64,000 bases of DNA, taken from NCBI RefSeq assembly GCF_900079725.1, contig NZ_LT599032.1, positions 3,079,090-3,143,089 of the forward strand, read 5' to 3'. Both the position numbers and the translations under genes were made by a program. Source of the DNA: an uncultured Dysgonomonas sp. GTDB lineage: Bacteria; Bacteroidota; Bacteroidia; Bacteroidales; Dysgonomonadaceae. The notes beneath the pieces were generated by a model. That model was not told where the DNA came from and searched no databases. It was given only the letters and a program-made list of their open reading frames with translations. Shown in pieces: positions 56,214 through 64,000 of this stretch (positions are counted from its first letter, which is position 1; every line of letters begins with the position of its first letter).

Positions 56214-57321
56214 ATTTGAACCCTAAGTTATTCAGGATGACCGTCTCATTATTCAAAGTATTTGTAATAGTATAGGCAAAGTATTCCCGACGCAACGGAT
56301 ATTCATTCCTCAATTTTTTGAAAATATCAGGAGAAGCCTTTAAACGCGCAAAATCAGCCAATACGTTATATGTGTTCAGGATTGCCTCGTAAATCCGATT
56401 ATCGCTATTTGAATACTGGTTGAGGTCTATAACAGGATTTACAGGGGCGGGTTCTTTAATCAACGAGATAGGCTGTTTATCCAATCCGTAATAACTCGCA
56501 ATTGATTCCAGAGACATACGCGTCGCATTTGCTTTTCCGTCGGCAGAATAACCTGCTATATGAGGAGTGGCGATGTCCACCAGATTGAGATATTCCAAAT
56601 CGATCTGAGGTTCGTTTTCCCAACAATCGATAATAGCGCCCGATATCTTATTCTCCTTAATTGCGTCCTTGATAGCTATGGTATCTATTATTGCGCCACG
56701 TGCCGAATTGATTATTATAGGTTTTTTCTTCAGCAAAGAGAAGAATTCTTTATCTGCCAGATGATATGTCCTATATTCACCTTCTTTTATCAGAGGAGTA
56801 TGGAATGTAATTATATCCGCCTCATCCATTATCGTTTGCAGGCTAACAAAGCTATTGTCTTTTTCCTGTGCCTGTCTTGGAGGGTCGTTCAGAAGAACTT
56901 TCATCCCTAATATTTCACAGGCTTTTGCGACCTTCTTTCCTACATTACCTACTCCGACAATGCCTATTGTTTTACCCTTTAAATCGAAGCTTTTCTTTCG
57001 GGCAATTGTAATCAGGGAAGACACCACATACTGCATCACAGAACCGGAATTACACCCGGGAGCATTTTTCCAGATAATACCATGTGCGTCACAATACGCT
57101 GTATCTATATGGTCATAACCGATAGTAGCGGAGCAAATCAACTTTACATTACTATCTTTCAATATACTCTCTCCAAAATGGGTCACTGTACGGACAATCA
57201 ATGTGTCCGCATCTTTTATCGTATCCTGTGTAAAAGCTGAACCATCAAGATAAGTTACATCTCCAAAATGTTCAGCAATACCTTTCAGATATGGTATATT
57301 TTTATCAGCTATTATTTTCAT
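56206..57321 (-). CDS. pdxB: Erythronate-4-phosphate dehydrogenase
   Basis: A 371-residue D-2-hydroxyacid dehydrogenase. The Rossmann motif GIVGVGNVGKKVAKA lies near residue 118. The catalytic Arg is in INSARGAIIDT, and the catalytic His in ATPHIAGYSADGKANAT. The C-terminal dimerisation domain (after about residue 285) distinguishes PdxB from shorter paralogues. It oxidises 4-phosphoerythronate in the DXP-dependent pyridoxal-phosphate pathway. It overlaps the upstream ABC gene by 17 bases and the downstream GNAT gene by 8. Confidence 0.93.
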   Translation of the reverse strand: MKIIADKNIPYLKGIAEHFGDVTYLDGSAFTQDTIKDADTLIVRTVTHFGESILKDSNVKLICSATIGYDHIDTAYCDAHGIIWKNAPGCNSGSVMQYVVSSLITIARKKSFDLKGKTIGIVGVGNVGKKVAKACEILGMKVLLNDPPRQAQEKDNSFVSLQTIMDEADIITFHTPLIKEGEYRTYHLADKEFFSLLKKKPIIINSARGAIIDTIAIKDAIKENKISGAIIDCWENEPQIDLEYLNLVDIATPHIAGYSADGKANATRMSLESIASYYGLDKQPISLIKEPAPVNPVIDLNQYSNSDNRIYEAILNTYNVLADFARLKASPDIFKKLRNEYPLRREYFAYTITNTLNNETVILNNLGFKYE

Positions 57322-57997
57322 TTGTCAGTTTATGAAATATATTTTCTATCGGGTCTATTTCTGCTATTTCATGGTCTGCAATAAGCCGGCCTTTATCCAG
57401 CAGAATAAATCTGGTGCAGATATCCTTTACCTCATGCAGGATATGTGTTGAAAACAACACGACTTTATTTATAGATAAATCTATAAGCAGATTATTCAGG
57501 CTTTCGCGTTGGTTAGGGTCCAGTCCGCTGGTTGCCTCGTCCAGAATCAGGAATAAAGGGTCGTTAACCAAAGCCTGTGCAATCCCTACCCGCTGCCTGT
57601 TCCCTTTAGATAGGTTTTTTATCTTTTTCTTATACTCTTTTTGCAGACCTGTTTGTTCCATCACTTCCGATATACTTTCTTTATCTGCATAGTATATTCC
57701 GGCCACATAACTGAGATATTCCTTTACATACATATCTTCATATAAAGGATTATCTTCGGAAAGATAGCCTGTTTGCCGCTTTATCTCCAAAGTATTCTCA
57801 AAAAGGTTTTTCCCGGAAAAGCTTATCTGTCCGTTATCCGGGCGGATGATTCCTGCCAGAATTTTCATCAGGGTAGACTTTCCGGCTCCGTTAACACCCA
57901 GCAGCCCGATAATCTCCCCTTTATTCATAGAGAAGCTTACATCCGATAATGCTATCTGATCTCCATAGTTTTTCGATATATGTTCTACTTGTATCAA
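57305..57997 (-). CDS. ABC transporter ATP-binding protein (GldA-like)
   Basis: A 230-residue ATPase. Walker A is LLGVNGAGKSTLM near residue 32, the signature NLSKGNRQRVGIAQAL near 130, Walker B LFLILDEATSGLD and the H-loop VVLFSTHILHEV. The region between Walker A and signature (QTGYLSEDNPLYEDMYVKEY) resembles GldA-type and multidrug export ATPases. No permease gene is adjacent. It overlaps pdxB by 17 bases, an unusual coupling with a vitamin B6 gene. Confidence 0.88.
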   Translation of the reverse strand: MIQVEHISKNYGDQIALSDVSFSMNKGEIIGLLGVNGAGKSTLMKILAGIIRPDNGQISFSGKNLFENTLEIKRQTGYLSEDNPLYEDMYVKEYLSYVAGIYYADKESISEVMEQTGLQKEYKKKIKNLSKGNRQRVGIAQALVNDPLFLILDEATSGLDPNQRESLNNLLIDLSINKVVLFSTHILHEVKDICTRFILLDKGRLIADHEIAEIDPIENIFHKLTNENNS

Positions 57998-58033
57998 AGG
58001 CTTCTGTTTTAATAATTAAGGGTATAAAAATAA

Positions 58034-58065
58034 CAAATCTCCCTGACATTCATCAGGGAGATTTG
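58034..58065. terminator. Terminator of the ferritin gene
   Basis: CAAATCTCCCTGA (58034-58046) pairs perfectly with TCAGGGAGATTTG (58053-58065) around a 6-base loop. On the minus strand it is followed by TTATTTTTAT and lies 20 bases beyond the ferritin stop. Confidence 0.88.
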
Positions 58066-58085
58066 CCTTATTTGTATTAAAATCG

Positions 58086-58574
58086 TTATGATCTTGCTCT
58101 CAGCTCTTTATCAAGTGTATAGATGCCGAATCCGTTATCTTTGATCATTTTCAGAGCATCGATATATCCTTGTGCTGTTGATTCTTCTTCTACCTGCTCG
58201 TTTACAAACCATTGCAGCATGCTTTCTGTGGCATAGTCCTTTTCTTCACGGGCTATAGTAACCAGATTGTTAATCATGGCTGTAACTTTTTGCTCATGTA
58301 CCAAAGTATCTTCAAATGCTGCCAACGGAGATTGCCATGATTGGGCAACTTTTGTGATTGGTTTCAGTTCTACTTTTCCACCTCTTTCAATTACATAATT
58401 GAAAAGCTTCATAGCATGTTCCTGTTCTTCGTCGAACTGGTTTTTGAACCAATGAGCGAAACCCGGCTTACCATCTGCGGCAAAATGTGCTGACATAGAT
58501 AGGTAAAGATATGCAGACCAGAATTCTGCATTGATTTGCGCATTTAATGCGGCTTCTAATTTTTTACTTAACAT
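58086..58574 (-). CDS. Ferritin
   Basis: A 162-residue non-haem ferritin of normal length, starting at MLSKKLEAALNAQINAEFWS. An in-frame ATG 13 codons upstream would add a segment not found in the family. Ferroxidase ligands can be assigned: Glu in NAEFWSAYLY, Glu and His in DEEQEHAMKLF, and Glu in VEEESTAQGY. It oxidises and stores iron in a 24-mer shell. It has its own terminator and promoter box. Confidence 0.93.
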   Translation of the reverse strand: MLSKKLEAALNAQINAEFWSAYLYLSMSAHFAADGKPGFAHWFKNQFDEEQEHAMKLFNYVIERGGKVELKPITKVAQSWQSPLAAFEDTLVHEQKVTAMINNLVTIAREEKDYATESMLQWFVNEQVEEESTAQGYIDALKMIKDNGFGIYTLDKELRARS

Positions 58575-58629
58575 AATAATGATATTTTTGATGATAGTTA
58601 TTGTTCTGAACAATTAAGATACAATATTA

Positions 58630-58637
58630 CAAATATA
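58630..58637 (-). promoter_or_regulatory. -7 box TATATTTG upstream of ferritin
   Basis: The plus strand reads CAAATATA. The box lies 55 bases upstream of the ferritin ATG. The -33 partner is unclear. Confidence 0.45.
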
Positions 58638-58917
58638 ATATTAACTCATCAAAAAATATAGATATTTGTTAATAGGATATTGATAATAACTATAAAGCGG
58701 GCTGTCTCAAATACTATAACAAAATATAGATAATTATATTTCTAAAAAATATCAAAAACAATCATTAATGTTTATCGTTTAATTAAGTGAAGAATAGCAT
58801 TTAATGTAACATTATCTAATAATAACCTGCTTTGTTATTGTAGATACAAAAGTAATAAATAGGTCCGCGACCTTAAATGTATGCTTCAAAAGTTAAAAAC
58901 TTATCGGCAAATACATT

Positions 58918-58925
58918 TATCTTTG
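58918..58925 (+). promoter_or_regulatory. -7 box TATCTTTG of the ABC exporter operon
   Basis: TATCTTTG lies 41 bases before the ATG at 58967. No good -33 TTG. Confidence 0.5.
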
Positions 58926-58966
58926 TACGCATTTATACAAAACTGAACCGAGCCAATAGAATATAA

Positions 58967-60691
58967 ATGAAGAAATACTGGCAAATACTGAAAAAATATT
59001 CTCTCAGCCTTATTATCAGCCCTTTCCTTGTACTGATAACGGTAATGAGCGAAACCATACAGCCTCTGTATATGGCTGACATAATCGACAATGGTGTAAT
59101 GCCGAAGGATCTGTCGGTAATAACCGGTGTCGGCATCAAGATGGTTGCAGTGTCTCTGATAGGATTGATAGTCAGTATCATTAACGTATATGTGTCGTCC
59201 CGCGCATCCATCGGGTTTGGCACAGACCTGAGATCAAATCTTTTCAACAAAATACAGCAGCTTTCATTTACTGAAATAGACCGTTTCAATTCGGCATCAT
59301 TAATTACCCGGCTTACCAACGATATATCACGCATCCAGCAGGTAATACTGATGGGGATGCGGCTGATGCTGCGCTCTCCGCTGATGCTGGTGATGGCTAT
59401 ATTCTTTGTAATCAAGATCAATACCGATTTGGCTTTAATACTTATCGGGGCAGTGCCAGTTCTGGGAATCAGTGTATTCCTCATCCTCCGTAAAGGCTTC
59501 CCATTGTTTATGAAGGTACAACAGAAAGTCGATAACCTGAATGCCGTGGTAAGGGAGAACCTGATTAATATCCGTGTGGTGAAATCCTTTGTCAGAGAAG
59601 ATTTTGAGAGCAAAAAGTTTACCCGTAGCAGCGAAGATCTGCGTGATATGGTTATCAGGGCATCCAATATTGTTGTTACGATGTTCCCTGTCATGCAACT
59701 GATAATGAATGTATCTACCATCGTCATACTTTGGGTAGGCGGGGGAAAGGTTATATCCGGTGAACTGAAGGTGGGAGAATTGATCTCATTCGTGAACTAT
59801 CTGGTGCAAATATTGATGGCTCTGATGCTGCTTTCGATGGTAATAATGGGAATTGCTCGAGCCTCGGCTTCATCGGAACGCATACTGGAGGTACTCGATA
59901 CAGAGCCTTCATTGGCTGATACTAAAGAAGGCTTGCTGAATAAACACAAGGTGACTAAAGGAGAGGTCACATTCCGCAATGTCTATTTCCGTTATAGCGG
60001 AGGAGAGAACGATGTCCTTAAAGACATCAGCTTCCATGCCCATCAGGGGGAAACCATAGCGGTGGTAGGAGCAACAGGTGCGGCAAAAAGTTCAATGCTC
60101 CAGCTTATTCCCCGGTTATACGACACTACAGGGGGCGAAGTGTTAATAGACGGGATAAACGTGAAAGACTATAGTCTAGATGAACTTCACTCGGAGATAG
60201 GCATGGTATTGCAAAAGAACGAATTGTTTACAGGAACTATCATAGACAACCTCCGTTGGGGAAAACCCGATGCTACGACAGAAGAGGTGGAGGAAGCTGC
60301 TAAAGCGGCACAGGCCCACGACTTCATAATGTCCTTTACAGACGGATACAATACACTCTTGGGAAGGGGTGGTATAAATGTATCAGGCGGACAGAAACAA
60401 CGGATTTGTATAGCCCGCGCCCTGTTACGCAAGCCTAAGATTCTCATTCTCGACGATAGCACCAGTGCTGTGGACTCGGAGACCGAGCAAAAGATCCGCC
60501 ACAACCTTGATAACCTGCTCCACGCCACAACCGTATTTATCATCACACAACGTATAAACACGATGCAGTCTGCCGACAGGGTTATTGTGCTCGAAGACGG
60601 AGAGATAGATGCCATCGGCAAGCCATCCGAACTGATAGAGAGATCGAAGGTATATAAGGAAATATATAACTCACAGCAAATAGCATTCTGA
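58967..60691 (+). CDS. Heterodimeric ABC exporter, degenerate-site subunit
   Basis: A 574-residue half-transporter with six membrane segments (residues 1-310) fused to an ATPase domain. Its nucleotide site departs from consensus at three places. The P-loop is GATGAAKS with Ala373 where Gly is normal. Walker B is LILDDSTS with Asp497 at the catalytic Glu position. The switch His is Gln528 (ITQR). Its signature VSGGQ is canonical. It starts an operon with the gene at 60695, 3 bases downstream. Lipid or drug export is likely; the substrate is unknown. Confidence 0.92.
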   Translation: MKKYWQILKKYSLSLIISPFLVLITVMSETIQPLYMADIIDNGVMPKDLSVITGVGIKMVAVSLIGLIVSIINVYVSSRASIGFGTDLRSNLFNKIQQLSFTEIDRFNSASLITRLTNDISRIQQVILMGMRLMLRSPLMLVMAIFFVIKINTDLALILIGAVPVLGISVFLILRKGFPLFMKVQQKVDNLNAVVRENLINIRVVKSFVREDFESKKFTRSSEDLRDMVIRASNIVVTMFPVMQLIMNVSTIVILWVGGGKVISGELKVGELISFVNYLVQILMALMLLSMVIMGIARASASSERILEVLDTEPSLADTKEGLLNKHKVTKGEVTFRNVYFRYSGGENDVLKDISFHAHQGETIAVVGATGAAKSSMLQLIPRLYDTTGGEVLIDGINVKDYSLDELHSEIGMVLQKNELFTGTIIDNLRWGKPDATTEEVEEAAKAAQAHDFIMSFTDGYNTLLGRGGINVSGGQKQRICIARALLRKPKILILDDSTSAVDSETEQKIRHNLDNLLHATTVFIITQRINTMQSADRVIVLEDGEIDAIGKPSELIERSKVYKEIYNSQQIAF

Positions 60692-60694
60692 GAT

Positions 60695-62467
60695 ATGGCA
60701 CACGGAGACCACTACAAGCATACAGGAAAACCAACGGAGGGAAGGAAAACATTCCTGCGGCTAATGTCATATCTTACCTGCGATAAGAAACTGCTCTCGG
60801 TGATCGGCTTTCTTATTATTGTCAGCATAGTATCCAGCCTGCTGGGTTCATATATGCTTCGTCCTATTATCAACGACTATATTCTGCCAGGTGATTTCAA
60901 CGGGCTTGTAAAAATACTTCTCGTATTGGCAGGTATTTATCTGGCCGGGGTCGTAGCTACTTATATCCAGTACATTCTTCTGAATAAAATAGGGCAGAAT
61001 ACAGTGACCCGCATGCGTACCGACCTGTTCAAAAAGATGGAACAGTTGCCGATCAAATATTTTGATACTCATCAGCATGGCGACCTGATGAGCCGTTATA
61101 CGAACGATATAGACCAGATAAGCACCGCACTTACCGACAGCCTGTCCGATATGCTTTCCAGCGCACTGATGCTGGTAGGCATCTTTGCCCTGATGATATA
61201 CATCAGCCCGATACTAACGTTGGTAACCCTGATTACCGTTCCGCTTATGTTTATCAGTGCCAAACTGATCGTAAAGCGGAGCCGTAAGTACTTCAAGGCT
61301 CAGCAAGAGAGACTGGGTGAGGTAAACGGATACATCGAAGAAATGATAAGCGGGCAAAAGGTAATCAAAGTATTCGGACACGAAAAGAAAGTAGAAGCCG
61401 ACTTCGATGTAATCAATCAGAATCTGAAAGGGAAATCTGAGAAAGCCCAGTTCTATTCGGGTATGATGATGCCCGTAATGCAGAACCTGAACACACTTAA
61501 CTATGTCATTATTACTATTGTGGGGGCATTGCTTGCCATATTCAGAGGTTTTGATGTCGGTGGACTTGCCGCCTTTCTGCAATATTCACGCCAGTTCGGC
61601 CGGCCGATAAACGAGCTTGCGAGCCTGTACAACAGTATACAGGCTGCAATAGCAGGGGCTGAACGTATCTTTCAGGTGATAGATGAAGAACCTGAACAAG
61701 CCGATGCACCCGATGCTATCAGCCTCCGTAATGTAAATGGCGATCTGGAAATGAAAGACGTCTACTTCGGCTACAAACCTGAGAAACTTATCCTGAAAGG
61801 AGTATCCCTGCATGCTACTCTGGGGACTAAGATCGCACTGGTGGGTGAAACCGGTGCCGGTAAAACAACGATACTCAATATGCTGCCCCGCTTCTTTGAT
61901 ATCAAATCGGGAGAAATAACTATAGATGGTATTTCTACCCGGAATATCAGACGTGAAGATCTTCGCCGGTCGATGGCTATTGTTTTGCAGGATACTCATC
62001 TATTTACAGGGACTGTGCGCGAGAATATCCGCTTCGGTCGGCTCGATGCAACTGACGAAGAGGTAGTACAGGCCGCAAAACTGACAGCCGCACATTCTTT
62101 TATCAAACGTTTGCCGCAAGGTTATGATACTGTACTCGAAAATGATGGGGCAAATCTTAGTCAGGGGCAACGTCAGTTGCTCAATATTGCCCGTGCAGCT
62201 GTAGCCGACCCTCCGATACTACTGCTCGACGAAGCTACAAGTAATATCGATACTCGCAGTGAACTGCTTATACAGAAAGGGCTCGACCAACTGATGGAAG
62301 GACGTACCAGCCTGATTATAGCCCACCGCCTGTCTACAATCATGAATGCGGATAGAATTCTGGTAATGGATCACGGACAAATCATAGAGCAAGGCAGCCA
62401 TAAAGAATTGCTGGATATCAAAGGCAAATATTATTCTTTATATCAGGAACAATTCGAAGAATTTTAA
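60695..62467 (+). CDS. Heterodimeric ABC exporter, consensus-site subunit
   Basis: A 590-residue half-transporter of the MsbA/LmrA-like class. The six-helix domain (about residues 1-330) includes MRTDLFKKMEQLPIKYFDTH. The ATPase domain has Walker A GETGAGKTT, Walker B LLLLDEATSNID with the catalytic Glu, and the switch His in IIAHRLST. Its signature is LSQGQ rather than LSGGQ. With the upstream gene the subunits would form one good ATP site (this P-loop plus the partner's VSGGQ) and one degenerate site. Confidence 0.93.
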   Translation: MAHGDHYKHTGKPTEGRKTFLRLMSYLTCDKKLLSVIGFLIIVSIVSSLLGSYMLRPIINDYILPGDFNGLVKILLVLAGIYLAGVVATYIQYILLNKIGQNTVTRMRTDLFKKMEQLPIKYFDTHQHGDLMSRYTNDIDQISTALTDSLSDMLSSALMLVGIFALMIYISPILTLVTLITVPLMFISAKLIVKRSRKYFKAQQERLGEVNGYIEEMISGQKVIKVFGHEKKVEADFDVINQNLKGKSEKAQFYSGMMMPVMQNLNTLNYVIITIVGALLAIFRGFDVGGLAAFLQYSRQFGRPINELASLYNSIQAAIAGAERIFQVIDEEPEQADAPDAISLRNVNGDLEMKDVYFGYKPEKLILKGVSLHATLGTKIALVGETGAGKTTILNMLPRFFDIKSGEITIDGISTRNIRREDLRRSMAIVLQDTHLFTGTVRENIRFGRLDATDEEVVQAAKLTAAHSFIKRLPQGYDTVLENDGANLSQGQRQLLNIARAAVADPPILLLDEATSNIDTRSELLIQKGLDQLMEGRTSLIIAHRLSTIMNADRILVMDHGQIIEQGSHKELLDIKGKYYSLYQEQFEEF

Positions 62468-62495
62468 TTTTTTTCTACGCGGAATTAAAATTCCT

Positions 62496-62920
62496 TGTAT
62501 TCCTTTTGGCCAAAGCCCCAAAAGGAACCAAAAATGCTTTAGCGCCCCGCTTCAAAGGCCGACCCGTAACGGACTAAAAAACGAAACGGAAAAACTCGCA
62601 CTAAACATTCTAAAATCCGAATTAGCAGATAAGCTCAAACACGTTTCCGTTTTTTCGGATTTTAGCCCCACGGGTACCCCGTCCGTGAAGCTAACGGCGC
62701 AGGCTGAAGCGTATTTATTCCAGAAAGAGCTTTGCTCTACTAGGGCGTCAGCAGACGCGCATTAGTTCCGCAGGCGGGGCACCCACACGGAGCAGACGGC
62801 GTGGAAAGGGACGGGGCGATAGCCCATTCGTTACTTTCAGCCGGCAAGCCGATTGTGGGTCGCCGAAGGACTTAGCGCTAGCTTTTTGCTTACTTTTGGG
62901 CAATGCCAAAAGTGAGGACA
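62496..62920. repeat. Interspersed repeat element with about 50-bp terminal inverted repeats
   Basis: The left end 62496-62545 and the right end 62874-62920 are imperfect inverted repeats. Both contain a hairpin (CCTTTTGG/CCAAAAGG on the left, ACTTTTGG/CCAAAAGT on the right), then CAAAAA and GCT..GCGC. An inner repeat TAAAATCCGAA (62611-62621) is matched by TTCGGATTTTA (62654-62664). The element is visibly richer in GC than its flanks and codes for nothing plausible. It looks like a nonautonomous mobile unit. Confidence 0.6.
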
Positions 62921-63170
62921 AGCCCGGGAGGGCGCGGAAGTCGTGAGCTAAAATTTCAAATAATGAACAAAGATGAAAGTTATGCTTAGTATAATTCAAC
63001 GTTTTAAGTAGCGATGCAGAAATAAAATTTATTTTGGTTACGCCGAGTCACGAAAAACACCTAATGTAATTGAACTTTTTCATTCAACAGTATAGCCTTT
63101 AATGAATAATTGGTATTATTGTAAACTCTAATAATTACAACTAAAATAAACGACTAACAAGTATTATCTT

Positions 63171-63178
63171 TACTTTTG
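63171..63178 (+). promoter_or_regulatory. -7 box TACTTTTG of the subtilisin-like protease gene
   Basis: TACTTTTG lies 18 bases before the ATG at 63197. The -33 partner is not clear. Confidence 0.5.
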
Positions 63179-63196
63179 TATAAAACAAATAACAAC

Positions 63197-64000
63197 ATGA
63201 AAAAGGTAACATTACTTTGCGGCCTGCTCATCTCGGTCTCAGCCTTGCTTGCTCAGGATTACAACTACAAATTCCGACTGACACTCAAAGATAAAGGACA
63301 GACATCCTATACAATAGATAAGCCTGAAGAATTCCTTTCTCCCAAAGCAATCGAACGCCGCCAGAGACAAGGGTTTACTATAGATGCTTCCGACCTTCCA
63401 ATTTCTTCGGAATATATCAAAGCCATAGAAAATGTCGGAGGAGTTATCGTAGCCAAAAGTAAGTGGATGAAAACAGTAGCTGTCCATTGCAGCGACAGTA
63501 TGCTGGTAGATAAATATAAAGAACTACCCTTCGTATCCGATGCCCTCTTTGTCTGGAAAGGAAAACCGAAGGCTGAAACAAAAACGGACAGTATTGTGAA
63601 TTATCCGTCCACAGAAACGGTAGCATTTGGCGACTACTATTCAAAATCAGGTACAAATATCGAGCTGAACAACGGGCAAGTCTTGCATGATGCCGGATTC
63701 AAAGGCAAAGGTATGACTATAGCGGTTATCGACGCCGGATTTAATCACTTACCTCAGATAGAGATGCTCAACAATCTGGATATAAAAGGATACAAAGGCT
63801 TTGTGTATGAAAACGAAGACCTGTTCAACAATGCTAACCAGCATGGACTAAATGTATTATCCTGTATAGGCACAAACAAGCCTATGCAGTTTGTTGGCAC
63901 CGCGCCCGAAGCCGGCTTTTGGCTGTTTGGCTCGGAAGACTCCCGCAGTGAATTTCCAATAGAGGAAGATTATTGGGCTACAGCAATAGAATATGCCGAT
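63197..64000 (+). CDS. Secreted S8 (subtilisin-like) serine protease, N-terminal part
   Basis: An open frame of 268 codons runs off the window end. The product starts MKKVTLLCGLLISVSALLAQ, a signal peptide, then a propeptide-like region (residues 21-165). The peptidase S8 domain shows the catalytic Asp in TIAVIDAGF (near residue 180) and the catalytic His in NQHGLNVLSCIGT (near 220). The Ser lies outside the window. In Bacteroidota such proteases are often exported to the surface, sometimes by a C-terminal sorting domain, which cannot be checked here. Confidence 0.9.
   Translation, partial: MKKVTLLCGLLISVSALLAQDYNYKFRLTLKDKGQTSYTIDKPEEFLSPKAIERRQRQGFTIDASDLPISSEYIKAIENVGGVIVAKSKWMKTVAVHCSDSMLVDKYKELPFVSDALFVWKGKPKAETKTDSIVNYPSTETVAFGDYYSKSGTNIELNNGQVLHDAGFKGKGMTIAVIDAGFNHLPQIEMLNNLDIKGYKGFVYENEDLFNNANQHGLNVLSCIGTNKPMQFVGTAPEAGFWLFGSEDSRSEFPIEEDYWATAIEYAD

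Larger units (their letters stand above)
58575..58966. other. Divergent intergenic region between ferritin and the ABC exporter
   Basis: No gene is seen in 392 AT-rich bases. Minus-strand boxes TATATTTG (58637-58630) and TACTTTTG (58854-58847) could serve ferritin, and the plus-strand box TATCTTTG (58918-58925) the exporter. GGGCTGTCTC at 58698-58707 resembles an insertion-sequence end, but no second end or transposase was found. Confidence 0.5.
62468..63196. other. Intergenic region with a repeat element and the protease promoter
   Basis: No credible gene lies in 729 bases. The stretch 62496-62920 is a GC-richer repeat element bounded by inverted repeats (listed separately). The rest is AT-rich, and the promoter box of the protease gene lies at 63171-63178. 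Confidence 0.6.

Noticed and set aside
58698..58710. GGGCTGTCTCAAA, like an insertion-sequence end
   Set aside because: No matching second end, target duplication or transposase was found nearby; too short to support.
58933..59727. 264-codon open frame on the minus strand
   Set aside because: It lies almost entirely inside the ABC exporter gene; composition is Ile/Thr/Arg-rich and typical of a shadow frame.
62748..62999. 83-codon open frame on the minus strand
   Set aside because: It falls within the repeat element and its flank; such frames are often called genes but have no conserved protein features here.

Overview
The window is a slice of a Bacteroidota (order Bacteroidales) chromosome, most like Dysgonomonas or a close relative. 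The evidence is a SusC/SusD pair, three tandem DUF3836-type secreted proteins, the ftsK-lolA-trxB gene order, the rpsU-xerC/D-hpf-tRNA-tuf-secE-nusG-rplKAJL-rpoBC order, promoters of the Bacteroidetes type (-7 box TAnnTTTG with a TTG/TTTG about 19-21 bp upstream), and few Shine-Dalgarno sequences. The genus is an inference from gene content and style; no search was run.

Layout. 1-9.4 kb: the end of the S10-spc-alpha ribosomal protein superoperon (rplX end to rplQ, with secY, map, infA, rpmJ and rpoA), closed by a perfect terminator. 9.4-21.3 kb: a decayed outer-membrane gene remnant, pbpC, a YbhN/MprF-type membrane protein, a small membrane protein, two tandem secreted esterases, a LuxR-type response regulator, a ComEA-like protein, trxB, lolA and ftsK. 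21.5-31.5 kb: a beta-barrel TonB-type receptor, a probable metal-uptake pair (small His-rich membrane protein plus TonB-dependent receptor) with a candidate operator, three DUF3836 genes, a TPR/propeller protein and a DUF486 protein. 31.5-36.4 kb: a UbiB-family kinase, a 1-kb island of palindromic repeats, an ElaA-type acetyltransferase, rpsU with an unusual leader, a tyrosine recombinase and hpf. 36.5-49.5 kb: two tRNA-Thr genes, tuf, tRNA-Trp, secE, nusG, rplK, rplA, rplJ, rplL, rpoB, rpoC. 50.2-55.5 kb: SusC, SusD and a lipid-binding-type lipoprotein. 55.7-58.6 kb (minus strand): ferritin, ABC ATPase, pdxB and an acetyltransferase. 59-62.5 kb: a heterodimeric ABC exporter with one degenerate ATP site. 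The window ends with a repeat element bounded by inverted repeats and the start of a subtilisin-like protease.

Most of the window is housekeeping. The most interesting signal is the rpsU leader. It has a promoter, then almost at once a very strong Shine-Dalgarno and a three-codon ORF, a second short ORF and a third three-codon ORF, plus an 8-bp long-range complement to the first start region. In Bacteroidota, protein bS21 helps hide the anti-Shine-Dalgarno of 16S rRNA, so a leader that only ribosomes lacking bS21 could read well would be a natural sensor of S21 level. Other points worth checking are the metal locus with its palindromic operator, the triple-degenerate ATP site of the ABC exporter, several noncoding palindromic elements (1.0, 33.2-34.0, 55.6 and 62.5-62.9 kb), and a tRNA-Thr acceptor-stem mismatch. 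I found no CRISPR array, rRNA, prophage or intact insertion sequence.
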